From Bacteroidaceae bacterium (GTDB lineage Bacteria; Bacteroidota; Bacteroidia; Bacteroidales; Bacteroidaceae), in the NCBI GenBank assembly GCA_017429525.1, contig JAFROT010000023.1:1-64000 (forward strand): a stretch of 64,000 nt of DNA, read 5' to 3'. A program made the translations under genes and the position numbers. How positions within the stretch are numbered: the stretch's first letter is position 1; every line of letters starts with the position of its first letter. Positions 41,735 through 50,760 of this stretch are shown one piece after another. The notes beneath the pieces are model-generated. The model was given only the letters and a program-made list of their open reading frames with translations. It ran no database searches and had not been told where the DNA came from.

Positions 41735-43480
41735 ATGGCAAACTACTATACTGATCATCCGGAAATTGCGTTTCACCTGAATCATCCGTTGATGAAGCGC
41801 ATTGTAGAACTTCGTGAGAAGGGCTATGCAGATAAGGATAAGTTTGAAGATGCTCCTGTCGACTTCGGTGATGCCATCGAGAACTATCGTCAGATTCTCG
41901 ACATCACAGGCGACGTGGCGGCCAATATCATTGCTCCCAACAGCGAGAGCGTGGACCTCGAAGGCCCGCACCTCGAGAACGGCCGCATGATTTATGCCAG
42001 CAAGACCTTCGAGAACCTCGATGCCACGCGCAAGGCAGGCCTTTGGGGCGTCTCGATGCCTCGTCGCTACGGCGGTCTGAACCTCCCGAACATCGTCTTC
42101 TCGATGCTGAGCGAAGTCATCTCAGCTGCCGACGCTGGCTTCCAGAACATCTGGAGCCTGCAAAGCTGCATCGACACGCTCTATGAGTTCGGCTCCGAGG
42201 AGCAGCGCCAGAAGTTCATCCCCCGCATCTGTGCGGGCGAGACCATGTCTATGGACTTGACCGAGCCCGATGCCGGCAGCGACCTGCAGCGCGTCATGCT
42301 GAAGGCCACCTACAGCGAGGAAGAAGGTTGCTGGCTGCTGAATGGCGTCAAGCGCTTCATCACCAACGGCGACTCCGACATCCACCTCGTTCTGGCCCGC
42401 TCCGAGGAAGGAACGAAGGACGGCCGTGGTCTGTCGATGTTCATCTACGACAAGCGCCAAGGTGGCGTCAACGTGCGTCACATCGAGCACAAGCTCGGCA
42501 TCCATGGCTCGCCCACGTGTGAGCTTACATATAAGAACGCGCGCGCGGAACTCTGCGGTAGCACGCGTCTCGGACTCATCAAGTATGTGATGGCCCTCAT
42601 GAATGGCGCCCGTCTCGGCATCGCAGCTCAGAGCGTCGGCGTCGAGCAGGAAGCCTACAACGAAGGTCTCGCCTATGCCAAGGAGCGTGCTCAGTTCGGC
42701 CAGAAAATCATCGAGTTCCCTGCCGTCTACGATATGCTCAGCCGCATGAAGGCCAAGTTGGATGCAGGTCGTTCGTTGCTCTATCAGACAGCCGCCTACG
42801 TGGATGTCTACAAGTGCTTGGAGGATATCGAGCGCACCGACCGTAAGCTCACTCCCGAGGAGAAGCAGGAATTGAAGAAGTATCAGCGCCTGGCCGATGC
42901 CTTCACGCCACTGGCCAAGGGTATGAACTCGGAGTATGCTAATCAGAATGCTTACGACGCCATCTCCATCCACGGCGGTTCCGGTTTCATCATGGAGTAC
43001 AAGAGCCAGCGCCTCTACCGCGACGCTCGTATCTTCAGCATCTATGAAGGTACGACCCAGCTGCAGGTCGTGGCTGCCATCCGCTATATCATCAATGGCA
43101 CGATGCTTGCCAATATCAAGGAGATGGCCAGTTCGATTTGTTGCGACTCAGCAGCAACGGACATCGCTGCGCTTAAGGCTCGCGTTGAGGCCCTCATCCC
43201 TGTTTACGAGGAAGCCCTCGCAACCGTCAAGGCTCTTGACAATCAGGAGGCTATTGACTTCCTCTCACGCCGCCTGTATGACATGACCGCCGAGATCGTG
43301 ATGTCCCTGCTCATCATCCGTGATGCAGCTCAGGCTCCAGAGCTCTTCGAGAAGAGCGCTGTCGTCTATGTTGGCATGACGGAGGAGGATGTCATCGGCA
43401 AGGCTGCCTACATCCGCAACTTCAACCCCGAGAGCCTCAGCAGCTTCCGTGCTGCCGAGAAGGGCGCTGAAGAAGCTTAA
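41735..43480 (+). CDS. Acyl-CoA dehydrogenase (long form with C-terminal extension)
   Basis: This 581-residue flavoprotein belongs to the long acyl-CoA dehydrogenase group with a C-terminal extension. Motifs are SMDLTEPDAGSDLQ (FAD/acyl-CoA binding), GVKRFITNGDSDIH and IFSIYEGTTQLQVVA, in which the Glu is the likely catalytic base as in short-chain enzymes. It oxidises an acyl-CoA and passes electrons to the EtfAB pair just upstream (5 bp gap). Chain length cannot be assigned from sequence. The link to butyrate-type or amino-acid-derived acyl-CoA metabolism is plausible but not shown. Confidence 0.92.
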   Translation: MANYYTDHPEIAFHLNHPLMKRIVELREKGYADKDKFEDAPVDFGDAIENYRQILDITGDVAANIIAPNSESVDLEGPHLENGRMIYASKTFENLDATRKAGLWGVSMPRRYGGLNLPNIVFSMLSEVISAADAGFQNIWSLQSCIDTLYEFGSEEQRQKFIPRICAGETMSMDLTEPDAGSDLQRVMLKATYSEEEGCWLLNGVKRFITNGDSDIHLVLARSEEGTKDGRGLSMFIYDKRQGGVNVRHIEHKLGIHGSPTCELTYKNARAELCGSTRLGLIKYVMALMNGARLGIAAQSVGVEQEAYNEGLAYAKERAQFGQKIIEFPAVYDMLSRMKAKLDAGRSLLYQTAAYVDVYKCLEDIERTDRKLTPEEKQELKKYQRLADAFTPLAKGMNSEYANQNAYDAISIHGGSGFIMEYKSQRLYRDARIFSIYEGTTQLQVVAAIRYIINGTMLANIKEMASSICCDSAATDIAALKARVEALIPVYEEALATVKALDNQEAIDFLSRRLYDMTAEIVMSLLIIRDAAQAPELFEKSAVVYVGMTEEDVIGKAAYIRNFNPESLSSFRAAEKGAEEA

Positions 43481-43502
43481 CAATTACCACCACGAAACCA
43501 TG

Positions 43503-43535
43503 GGGGCGTCAGTCATGCTGCTGATGCCCCTGTGT
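43503..43535 (+). terminator. Terminator after the etf-acd operon
   Basis: GGGGCGTCAG (43503-43512) pairs with CTGATGCCCC (43521-43530) with one G-U, followed by a T/G-rich tail. The tail is weaker than an ideal T run. Confidence 0.6.
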
Positions 43536-43560
43536 GTTTCCTAATCAAATCGTGTTTGTG

Positions 43561-43866
43561 ATGTCTTTTGAACACGACGCTTTCATCGCTGAGGTTTACG
43601 ATGTCGTCCGTCAGATTCCTGCTGGGCGTGTTTTGTCCTATGGTCGCGTCGCCGAATTGGCGGGCTGGCCCAATCATTCGCGAGCGGTGGGACGTGCGAT
43701 GAAGGAGGCGCCGCTTGAGTTGGAACTACCCTGCCATCGGGTGGTGAATAGTGTCGGGCGCACGGTACCGGGCTGGCATCAGCAAGCTATCCTGCTGATG
43801 TCCGAAGGTGTGCGGTTGAAAGACAATGGATGTGTCGATATGAAACGGTTCACTTGGGAACCATGA
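43561..43866 (+). CDS. Single-domain MGMT-fold protein (alkyltransferase-like)
   Basis: This 101-residue protein corresponds only to the C-terminal DNA-binding/catalytic domain of O6-alkylguanine alkyltransferase. The motifs are IPAGRVLSYGRVAELAGWPNHSRAVGRAM and LPCHRVVNS. The PCHR cysteine is present, unlike in classical Atl proteins that replace it with Trp. The N-terminal MGMT domain is absent. It could be an active mini-alkyltransferase or a damage-sensing Atl-like protein. The start at 43561 is preferred over 43534 because it begins at the helix preceding the domain. It converges with the glycerate kinase gene, and the two overlap by 17 bp at their 3' ends. Confidence 0.8.
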   Translation: MSFEHDAFIAEVYDVVRQIPAGRVLSYGRVAELAGWPNHSRAVGRAMKEAPLELELPCHRVVNSVGRTVPGWHQQAILLMSEGVRLKDNGCVDMKRFTWEP

Positions 43867-44896
43867 GCGCGTTGACGAGCAGCTTGGCCGTCAACCGAAT
43901 GTTCTCTTGAGCGACTTCTTTGCGCATCGCCTCAGCTTCAGGAAGGGTAGGGGGATTGGTGCATAGCGCTTCAGCAAATCCTGCTTGCAACAGCGCTTTG
44001 CGGTCGTTAATCTGCCCTGCGACGAGCACCACGGGGACGCTATGCGATTTAGCCCTGTTGAGAATGCCCATAGGTGCTTTCCCCATGACCGTCTGGCTGT
44101 CGGCTCGTCCTTCGCCTGTGATGACGAGGCCGGCGTCGGCCAGTTGGCGGTCGAAGTCTGTCAGTTCTGTCAGCAATTCTATGCCGCTTCGTTGTCTGGC
44201 ATTCATGAATTGCATGAGGGCATAGCCCAATCCTCCGGCGGCTCCGGCTCCTGGAGACTGCGCTTTGTCGATGTACATCTTCGTTGCCGCCTCTTCGGCA
44301 AACAACCGAGCCCTGTGGTCGAGTTCCTTTACCATCTGGGGTGTAGCACCTTTCTGCGGACCGAAGACAGCTGCCGCTCCTTTAGGTCCATAGAGCGGGT
44401 TGGCGACATCGGAGGCAATGGTAAATCGCACGTCCATCGGTAGGAATGTGCCTTGCAGCGCCTCCATCATCCCTTGTCCGGCATCGCTTGTGGCGCTACC
44501 GCCCAGACCGATGATGAATTGCTTACAGCCTCTCTGCAAGGCGTCGATAATCAACTGGCCTACGCCATAGCTGCTGGCGATGAGCGGATTTCGTTCTTCG
44601 GGCAGCAACAAGTTCAGTCCGATGACCTTCGCCACTTCAATCACGGCCGTCTGGCCCAGAATGAGATAGGACGCGGTAACAGGGCGTCGTAAGGGGTCGC
44701 AGGCCGTGACTTCAATCATCTCGCCGCCACAGGCTGAGTGATAAGCCTCTATCCATCCTTCGCCGCCATCGCTAATGGGAACCGTGACGACCTCAGCCGC
44801 CGGGCAGGCAAGGAGTACACCCTCTCTCGCAGCCGCATTAGCTTCGACAGAGGAGAGGCATCCCTTGAAGGAATCGATGGCGATAACGATTTTCAT
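43850..44896 (-). CDS. Glycerate kinase
   Basis: This 348-residue type I glycerate kinase (GlxK/GarK family) phosphorylates D-glycerate to 2-phosphoglycerate or 3-phosphoglycerate. Motifs are MKIVIAIDSFKGCLSSVEA, VPISDGGEGW, QFIIGLGGSATSDAGQGM and SPGAGAAGGLGYAL, with GEGRADSQT as the C-terminal signature. It lies 56 bp downstream of purN, separated by a TCTAGA repeat. No glycerate-forming gene is adjacent, so its pathway context here is unclear. Confidence 0.92.
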   Translation of the reverse strand: MKIVIAIDSFKGCLSSVEANAAAREGVLLACPAAEVVTVPISDGGEGWIEAYHSACGGEMIEVTACDPLRRPVTASYLILGQTAVIEVAKVIGLNLLLPEERNPLIASSYGVGQLIIDALQRGCKQFIIGLGGSATSDAGQGMMEALQGTFLPMDVRFTIASDVANPLYGPKGAAAVFGPQKGATPQMVKELDHRARLFAEEAATKMYIDKAQSPGAGAAGGLGYALMQFMNARQRSGIELLTELTDFDRQLADAGLVITGEGRADSQTVMGKAPMGILNRAKSHSVPVVLVAGQINDRKALLQAGFAEALCTNPPTLPEAEAMRKEVAQENIRLTAKLLVNALMVPK

Positions 44897-44909
44897 GGAA
44901 AGGCGCAGC

Positions 44910-44952
44910 TTCTAGATTGTCTAGATGCTCTAGAAATTCTAGATGCTCAAGA
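44910..44952 (-). repeat. TCTAGA-type array between purN and glycerate kinase
   Basis: Four to five 9-bp units (TCTAGATTG, TCTAGATGC and similar) directly abut the purN stop codon at 44953. This is the same family and the same relative position as the array between rluB and asnS. Confidence 0.88.
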
Positions 44953-45525
44953 TTAACCAGCGATTTCGTCGAACAACTGTTCCAACACTTCGGGGAAGTG
45001 AGCCATCTCCAGAACATGGACCTTGTCGGCAATTGTCTCGGGAGTGTCGTCGGGAGCGACGGGAGTGCTGAACTGTGCAATAATCTCGCCTCCATCGCAG
45101 ACGGACGTGACGTAATGGATGGTGATGCCTGTCTCGGTGTCGCCTGCAGCTTTCACCGCTTCATGGACATGGTGGCCCCACATCCCCTTTCCTCCATGAC
45201 GCGGAAGGAGGGCCGGGTGTATGTTGACGATACGGCGTGGAAAGGCGTCGATGAGGAAATCAGGTACCATAGGCAGGAAACCTGCCAGGACGATGAACGC
45301 AATCCCATACTCCTGCAACAGGGGCAGGATGACGCTTGGGTCATTCAACTGTGCCTTGGGGACGACAGCCGAAGGAACGCCCAGACGCTTGGCGCGTTCG
45401 AGCGCATAAGCATCAGCACGGTTGCTGACGACAAGAGCACAGTCCACTCGTTCTGAGGCTTCGAAATAGCGGATGATATTCTCGCAGTTTGTGCCGCTGC
45501 CCGACACAAAAATGGCAATTTTCAT
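44953..45525 (-). CDS. purN: Phosphoribosylglycinamide formyltransferase
   Basis: PurN transfers a formyl group from 10-formyl-THF to GAR in purine synthesis. The 190-residue length is typical. IFVSGSGTNCENII binds the phosphate, NIHPALLPRHGGKGMWG carries the catalytic Asn and His, and the later Asp is in SVCDGGEII. A TATCTTTG box on the minus strand at 45549-45556 lies 25-30 bp upstream, facing the divergent alpha-galactosidase gene. Confidence 0.95.
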   Translation of the reverse strand: MKIAIFVSGSGTNCENIIRYFEASERVDCALVVSNRADAYALERAKRLGVPSAVVPKAQLNDPSVILPLLQEYGIAFIVLAGFLPMVPDFLIDAFPRRIVNIHPALLPRHGGKGMWGHHVHEAVKAAGDTETGITIHYVTSVCDGGEIIAQFSTPVAPDDTPETIADKVHVLEMAHFPEVLEQLFDEIAG

Positions 45526-45548
45526 GAGCTTGGAGGTTTATTTTGCGG

Positions 45549-45556
45549 CAAAGATA
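45549..45556 (-). promoter_or_regulatory. -7 box for purN
   Basis: TATCTTTG on the minus strand. A second, plus-strand TACCTTTA at 45631-45638 may serve the alpha-galactosidase gene. Confidence 0.65.
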
Positions 45557-45671
45557 AGGAATAAATGAGAGAAAACGGAAAAAAAGAGAAAATAATCGAA
45601 GAAAGATGTCGTAAATTGGTCGAGAATCGCTACCTTTACACCGCAAAACTCGTAAACTAACTCAAATTACT

Positions 45672-47237
45672 ATGCGAAAAAACTTTCTTCTGATGCTTTT
45701 GGTCGTAGCGACCACAGCTTTCGCCCAGCGCACCCCTACGATGGGTTGGAGTTCATGGAACACTTTTGCTCTTAACATCAACGAGGGTCTGATCAAGCAG
45801 CAGGCTGATGCCATGCACAACTCGGGCTTGCAGGCTGCAGGCTATCAGTTCGTCAACATCGACGACGGCTACTGGGATGGTCGTGGCGAGGATGGACATC
45901 TGCGCCTGAACACCAAGTTGTTTCCTCACGGAATGCGTCCTCTCGTCGACTATATCCACAGCCTCGGTCTGAAAGCTGGTATATACAGCGATGCCGGCGA
46001 CAACACTTGCGGCTCGGGCAACCGTCATGCCTGGGGCATTGGCGTAGGCTTTGCCGGTCACGAAGAACAGGATTGCCATCTCTATTTCATCGATTGGGAT
46101 TTCGACTTCATCAAGGTCGATTACTGCGGAGGTGCTCACATGCGCTTGGATGAGCAGGCTCAGTACACCAAAATCGGAAACGCCATCAAGAATTGCGGTA
46201 AGCCCGGCATCGTCTACAACATGTGCCGTTGGGCATACCCTGGCACGTGGAGCGCTGATGTGGCCGATTCATGGCGCACGACAGGCGATATCTACGATGC
46301 TTGGAAGAGCGTTAAGGGCATCCTGGCTGAGAACCTCTACCTGAGTGCTTTCTGCCACGACGGTCACTACAACGACATGGACATGCTGGAGGTTGGCCGC
46401 TCGATGTCGCAGGTGGAGGACGAGACGCACTTCGGTATGTGGTGCATCATGTCTTCGCCCCTGCTCATTGGTTGTGATATGGCCAAGATTCGCCCCGAGT
46501 CGCTGAAGCTGCTCTGCAACAAGGACCTCATCGCCTTGAACCAGGACCCCTTGCACCTGCAGGCCTACGTTGCCGAGAAGCAAGGCGAATGCTACATCCT
46601 CGTCAAGGATATCAAGAAGCTGCAGGACAAGGAGCGCGCTTTCGCTATCTACAATCCCAGCGACGAGGAGCAGACCGTTCGCCTGAACTTCGGGACCATC
46701 GACCTTGGTGGGCGCGTTGAGCTCTACGACTGCTTCACAGGTTCTACTGGTGCTACCACGGGCATCGTTGCCTTCACGGTCCCTGCTCATGGCACCAAGA
46801 TTTTCCGTGCTAAGGGCCAGAAGCGCATCGAGCGCCAAGTCTATGAGGCGGAGACCGCCTACCTCCCCGCCTATCAGGAACTGCGTAACAATCAGGCTGA
46901 GAAATCTGGTGTCTTCGCCTCTGCCGACAACTGCAGCGGAGGCTATAAGGCATGCTGGCTGGGCGGACGTGCCGACAATGATATCCAATGGAATGACGTC
47001 TACGTGCAGAAGGCAGGTGTTCGCCGCATGACCATCACCTACTTCAGCGGCGAGGATCGCGACATGGACCTCGAGGTCAACGGGCAGCATATCACCCGTC
47101 TGTCCACTCATTCGCGCGACTGGGCTCAACCCGCTACCATCTCGCTCGACATCAACCTGCAGAAGGGGCGCAATAGCATCCGCCTGTCCAACGCCTCTGC
47201 TTGGATGCCCGACATCGACAAGATGACGTTGCAATAA
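45672..47237 (+). CDS. GH27-family alpha-galactosidase with C-terminal carbohydrate-binding domain
   Basis: This 521-residue secreted enzyme has a signal peptide ending TTAFAQ. The GH27 core shows TPTMGWSSWNTF and the catalytic nucleophile Asp in DFIKVDYCGG (about residue 150). The likely acid/base Asp is in VADSWRTTGDI (about 198). It should hydrolyse terminal alpha-galactosides, for example in galactomannan or raffinose-type sugars. Residues about 392-521 form a beta-sandwich CBM35/CBM6-like domain (VYEAETAYLPAY, then NSIRLSNAS). A strong terminator follows, so it is probably monocistronic. Confidence 0.9.
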   Translation: MRKNFLLMLLVVATTAFAQRTPTMGWSSWNTFALNINEGLIKQQADAMHNSGLQAAGYQFVNIDDGYWDGRGEDGHLRLNTKLFPHGMRPLVDYIHSLGLKAGIYSDAGDNTCGSGNRHAWGIGVGFAGHEEQDCHLYFIDWDFDFIKVDYCGGAHMRLDEQAQYTKIGNAIKNCGKPGIVYNMCRWAYPGTWSADVADSWRTTGDIYDAWKSVKGILAENLYLSAFCHDGHYNDMDMLEVGRSMSQVEDETHFGMWCIMSSPLLIGCDMAKIRPESLKLLCNKDLIALNQDPLHLQAYVAEKQGECYILVKDIKKLQDKERAFAIYNPSDEEQTVRLNFGTIDLGGRVELYDCFTGSTGATTGIVAFTVPAHGTKIFRAKGQKRIERQVYEAETAYLPAYQELRNNQAEKSGVFASADNCSGGYKACWLGGRADNDIQWNDVYVQKAGVRRMTITYFSGEDRDMDLEVNGQHITRLSTHSRDWAQPATISLDINLQKGRNSIRLSNASAWMPDIDKMTLQ

Positions 47238-47275
47238 ATTGATAGGGGACTATTTGCCCCTCTCCTTTTTGTGAC

Positions 47276-47315
47276 AAATAAAGGCTGCAATGACCGCGTT
47301 GCAGCCTTTATTTGT
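47276..47315 (+). terminator. Terminator after the alpha-galactosidase gene
   Basis: A perfect 15-bp stem AAATAAAGGCTGCAA / TTGCAGCCTTTATTT with an 8-nt loop. Confidence 0.92.
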
Positions 47316-47365
47316 TCTTTATCGTGCTCATTTGAGCGCAAAATGATGGTTTTTAACAAAAAAAG

Positions 47366-47397
47366 TTTGGCTTGAGCGCGAATAATATCTACTTTTG
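47366..47397 (+). promoter_or_regulatory. Promoter of the CotH gene
   Basis: TTTG at 47366-47369 and TACTTTTG at 47390-47397 are 20 bp apart, with a 29-nt leader to the start codon. Confidence 0.75.
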
Positions 47398-47426
47398 CGC
47401 GGAATTTCTGCAAATACTTATCCATC

Positions 47427-50400
47427 ATGACGCGTCATACCGCTTCTTTTTTTCTCGTGTTCGTGTTCGTGTGCTTCGGTGTCAGCCTCAAGGCTCTTGC
47501 TGCTGATGCCGATTCGCTTTTCGTTGCTCTTCAGAACGGTCGACTGGATGTCTATCCCACTTCGTTGGTGAAAGAACAAGCCGAAGTCGGCAGTAAGTTT
47601 GTCGTCACGACCATCGATGGGCAGCAGCATGCCTATCCGCAGTCGCAACTCCTTTCTGTAGGCAATACGTGCCCTGTCGAGAAACCAGTGTTCACCTCAT
47701 TTAAGTTCAACAACAAGTTCAACGGGAATGTCCATGCCGATGTCGCTTGCGAGATTGGAGCCGACGGCCTCATCACAGCCTCCGTGCCAGCTATCGGCAA
47801 ATGGCTGACCCCCAGCTTCCAGCGCTCGCATGCTGAGTCACAGGCCTACGTGGGGCGTGAGCTGCAGCATAGTAAAGTCACGCGCCGCAGTTTTGCGGAA
47901 CTCGTCGACTATGTCCTCACGATGCCTGGTTGGCAGGTCCTGACGTTGGAGACCTCCGGCGAAGGTGGCGATCCGGTCATTCCCACGCCCGACTACGACC
48001 AAGAGCAGATCACGCTGACTGCCGACATGCTCTCGACCAATGCGCCCACGATGAATGCCAATGAGGATCTGCCTTCGATTATTGACGGCGACCCCAACAC
48101 GTTTTATCACTCCACTTGGAGCGGTTCGGGCTATGAGGTGCTGCCCCTCGACAGTTGCCCATGGATTGAAGTGACGCTCCCTGATGCCATCTATGCCCTC
48201 TCTTTCCGTTATATGACGCGTAGTGCCGACAACCGCTGGCCTACGGCTTTCCGCATCGATGTCAGCACCGATGGCAAGACGTGGAAGTCGGTTCGGACAT
48301 TCACGTCTGAGGACGATGGGATGCCACGCTCGTCACTTACGTGGTGGGATTCGCCCGCCATCGACCTCGGCGGTTTCTATCGTCGCGTGCGTTTCGTCAT
48401 GACGGCTTGCGACTACAAGAACTATCTCTGCCTTGCCGAACTTGAGCTCTATAATGTAACTTATCATAGTGATCCCGATCCCACGCCTACACCAGACATC
48501 AAGGATGGCGAATCGCTTGAATGGCAGCCTTATGGTACGAACTACACCGTCAGCATCGACTGGCCGACTGATCGCGCCGTCAGTGTGCCCGCGGTCTACA
48601 TCACTACCGATTCTGGCCGTCTGCCTTACGATAAGACTACCTATCTGTCTGGTACATTCCGCATTGATGGAGCCGGCGTCTTTCCGGATATGGACGTAAC
48701 GCCTATGGAGATTCGCGGTCGCGGCAATAGCAGTTGGGCGGGCGAGAACGGCAAGAGCCCTTATCGCGTCAAGTTCGCCTCGAAACAGAAGCCCTTCGGC
48801 CTGACAAGCGGCAAGAACTGGATCCTCTTGGCCAACAGACAGACGGGTTCCATGATGTCCAATGCCATTGGCATGAAGGTAGGGCAGCTCGCAGGTACAG
48901 CAGGGGCCAATCATGTCATTCCCGTCGAGCTGTACATCAACGGGAAGTACCGCGGCAGCTATAACTTCACTGAGAAGGTGGGCTTCTCGAACAACAGCAT
49001 CGAGCTCGACGATGAGTCGCGGGCTGCTATGCTCGAACTGGACTCCTACTATGACGAACCCTACAAGTTCCGTGGCGATTACTACGATATGCCCGTCAAC
49101 ATTAAGGAACCGGAGTTTGATGAGATTGATCTCAATCGTCAGATTACGGTGGAAGACATCCGTGCCGACTGGAATGGGTTGCTTTATGCCGTGGCAAACG
49201 GCTTGGACATCTCCAACTACGCTGACATCGACACGCTGGCAGCCTTCTATCTGGCCAACGAGTATATCCTCAATCAGGAACTGATGCACCCGAAGAGCAC
49301 CTTCGTCTACAATGCCGACATCGTAGGTGGCAATAGTAAGTGGATGTTCGGACCGATATGGGACCTCGACTGGGCCTTCGGCTACGAGGGCAGCAGTCGT
49401 TACTACGTAACAGGCGCTACCGATGACTTCACTACGCGTCGATGGATGGAATGCAACCAATTCTGGATTGACATTCGCAATTCTGGTCCCACTTTCGACC
49501 GCCCCTACTATAAAGCCTGGACGCGCTTTATCCGCTCAAATGCTGTCGAGGAACTCTTGGACTATTGCGACGAGTACTATCAGTATGCCAACTCATCCTT
49601 CGTCCACAACGGACAGATGTGGGGCGATGGCTATAACTACGATTCGAATGTCAGCAGTGCCAAGAAATGGCTGCGCACGCGTGCTGATTATATCTACAAA
49701 CATCTGGATGAGTACGACCTCAGCGACGAACTGCCCGAGGACGAGCCTTGGCAGCCCTACGAAGACGATTTCACGCCTACGGTGACGCCCGAGCAGTACC
49801 TTGACGCTTTCGTCACGATCGACACGGATCACAACTACCGCATCTTCACGCAGTTCAACGGCAGCGATTTCACCGCCCACAAGTACTATCTCGGTCGTGA
49901 CGGACGACTGACCGATAAGGTGCTCGACGATGACATCGTCACCTTTGTGCACACGGAAGGAAATGTAGGTACGGGCAATAGCGACTTCTTCGTCAGTCCC
50001 GCATGGCGAACGGATTTCTATTACACCAATCCTACGCTTAGCAACAACAGTTCGGGTGATCTCGTTCCGCGCGGTTATATCAGCACCAACACCAGCCTCC
50101 ACCGCGACAACTGGGAGGGCCAGGTCTGGTACAAGGATGGCGACTACTACGCCGTACGTTCTACCAACTCACCTGCTGGCTCTTGGGGTGCCGAGACCTA
50201 TTGGACAGTCGAGGATCTCGAGGGCGACGGCTTCCCTGAGGCAGGTTACTCTTGGACGCCTGCATTCTATTGGCAGCTCGAAGACCTCGGACTGAATCCC
50301 ACTGTCGGCGTCCGCGAACTCGTGGACGATGAGTCGCATCTGCCTGTCTATGACCTCGCAGGTCGTCGGGTGGCTGACACCTTGAGAAGCTTCATGGAGG

Positions 50401-50459
50401 TGCGCAACCATCGCCCCGGCATCTATATCGTAGGCGGCCGCAAGCGCGTTATTAAATAG
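47427..50459 (+). CDS. Secreted CotH-kinase-fold protein with discoidin domain and T9SS sorting tail
   Basis: This 1010-residue protein has a signal peptide ending LKALA. An N-terminal domain (25-180) of unknown type is followed by an F5/8 type C (discoidin) domain at about 190-340 (NEDLPSIIDGDPNTFYHSTW). The CotH domain runs about 385-770, with MEIRGRGNSSW, NWILLANRQTGSMMSNAIG, VELYINGKYRGSYNFTEKV and MFGPIWDLDWAFGYEG. CotH proteins are atypical protein kinases and are abundant in fibre-degrading anaerobes. The T9SS type A tail is VYDLAGRRV, then GIYIVGGRKRVIK. Downstream, beyond a terminator, lie a small sorting-tail protein and a Cthe_2159-like protein. Kinase targets unknown. Confidence 0.9.
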   Translation: MTRHTASFFLVFVFVCFGVSLKALAADADSLFVALQNGRLDVYPTSLVKEQAEVGSKFVVTTIDGQQHAYPQSQLLSVGNTCPVEKPVFTSFKFNNKFNGNVHADVACEIGADGLITASVPAIGKWLTPSFQRSHAESQAYVGRELQHSKVTRRSFAELVDYVLTMPGWQVLTLETSGEGGDPVIPTPDYDQEQITLTADMLSTNAPTMNANEDLPSIIDGDPNTFYHSTWSGSGYEVLPLDSCPWIEVTLPDAIYALSFRYMTRSADNRWPTAFRIDVSTDGKTWKSVRTFTSEDDGMPRSSLTWWDSPAIDLGGFYRRVRFVMTACDYKNYLCLAELELYNVTYHSDPDPTPTPDIKDGESLEWQPYGTNYTVSIDWPTDRAVSVPAVYITTDSGRLPYDKTTYLSGTFRIDGAGVFPDMDVTPMEIRGRGNSSWAGENGKSPYRVKFASKQKPFGLTSGKNWILLANRQTGSMMSNAIGMKVGQLAGTAGANHVIPVELYINGKYRGSYNFTEKVGFSNNSIELDDESRAAMLELDSYYDEPYKFRGDYYDMPVNIKEPEFDEIDLNRQITVEDIRADWNGLLYAVANGLDISNYADIDTLAAFYLANEYILNQELMHPKSTFVYNADIVGGNSKWMFGPIWDLDWAFGYEGSSRYYVTGATDDFTTRRWMECNQFWIDIRNSGPTFDRPYYKAWTRFIRSNAVEELLDYCDEYYQYANSSFVHNGQMWGDGYNYDSNVSSAKKWLRTRADYIYKHLDEYDLSDELPEDEPWQPYEDDFTPTVTPEQYLDAFVTIDTDHNYRIFTQFNGSDFTAHKYYLGRDGRLTDKVLDDDIVTFVHTEGNVGTGNSDFFVSPAWRTDFYYTNPTLSNNSSGDLVPRGYISTNTSLHRDNWEGQVWYKDGDYYAVRSTNSPAGSWGAETYWTVEDLEGDGFPEAGYSWTPAFYWQLEDLGLNPTVGVRELVDDESHLPVYDLAGRRVADTLRSFMEVRNHRPGIYIVGGRKRVIK

Positions 50460-50467
50460 AGAATCAC

Positions 50468-50503
50468 AGAGCCCCCTCCATTTCCCGAGGGGGCTCTTGT
50501 TTT
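50468..50503 (+). terminator. Terminator after the CotH gene
   Basis: An 11-bp stem AGAGCCCCCTC / GAGGGGGCTCT with an 8-nt loop and T-rich tail. Confidence 0.9.
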
Positions 50504-50760
50504 GCCCCAGCCTAAATTCCGGCGCCCTCTGGGCGCTGTACCAACGATATTACCGCCTTTATAGGATGTAGGATCTATAGAATTCCCCGACGTCCTGGAA
50601 AGCCGAGGTAATATGGTTTCCCTTTTTCGTGTTTTTTTGTTAAAGTTTTTTCTTTTGTCCGGTTTTGTGGCTCGTTTGTTGAGAAAGCAAAGAAGAAGCG
50701 TTGCTGCTATCGGGAAAAATGCCTACCTTTGCGCCATAGAAACCACTAAAGATACAGAAA
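50504..50760 (+). promoter_or_regulatory. Intergenic region with repeat fragment and promoter
   Basis: A fragment of the 16.8-17.1 kb palindromic repeat (GCCTAAATTCC, then GCGCCCTCTGGGCGC) is at about 50510-50540. GATATTACC and GGTAATATG (50548 and 50610 regions) form an inverted pair. TACCTTTG at 50724-50731 is the probable promoter of the next two genes. Confidence 0.55.
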
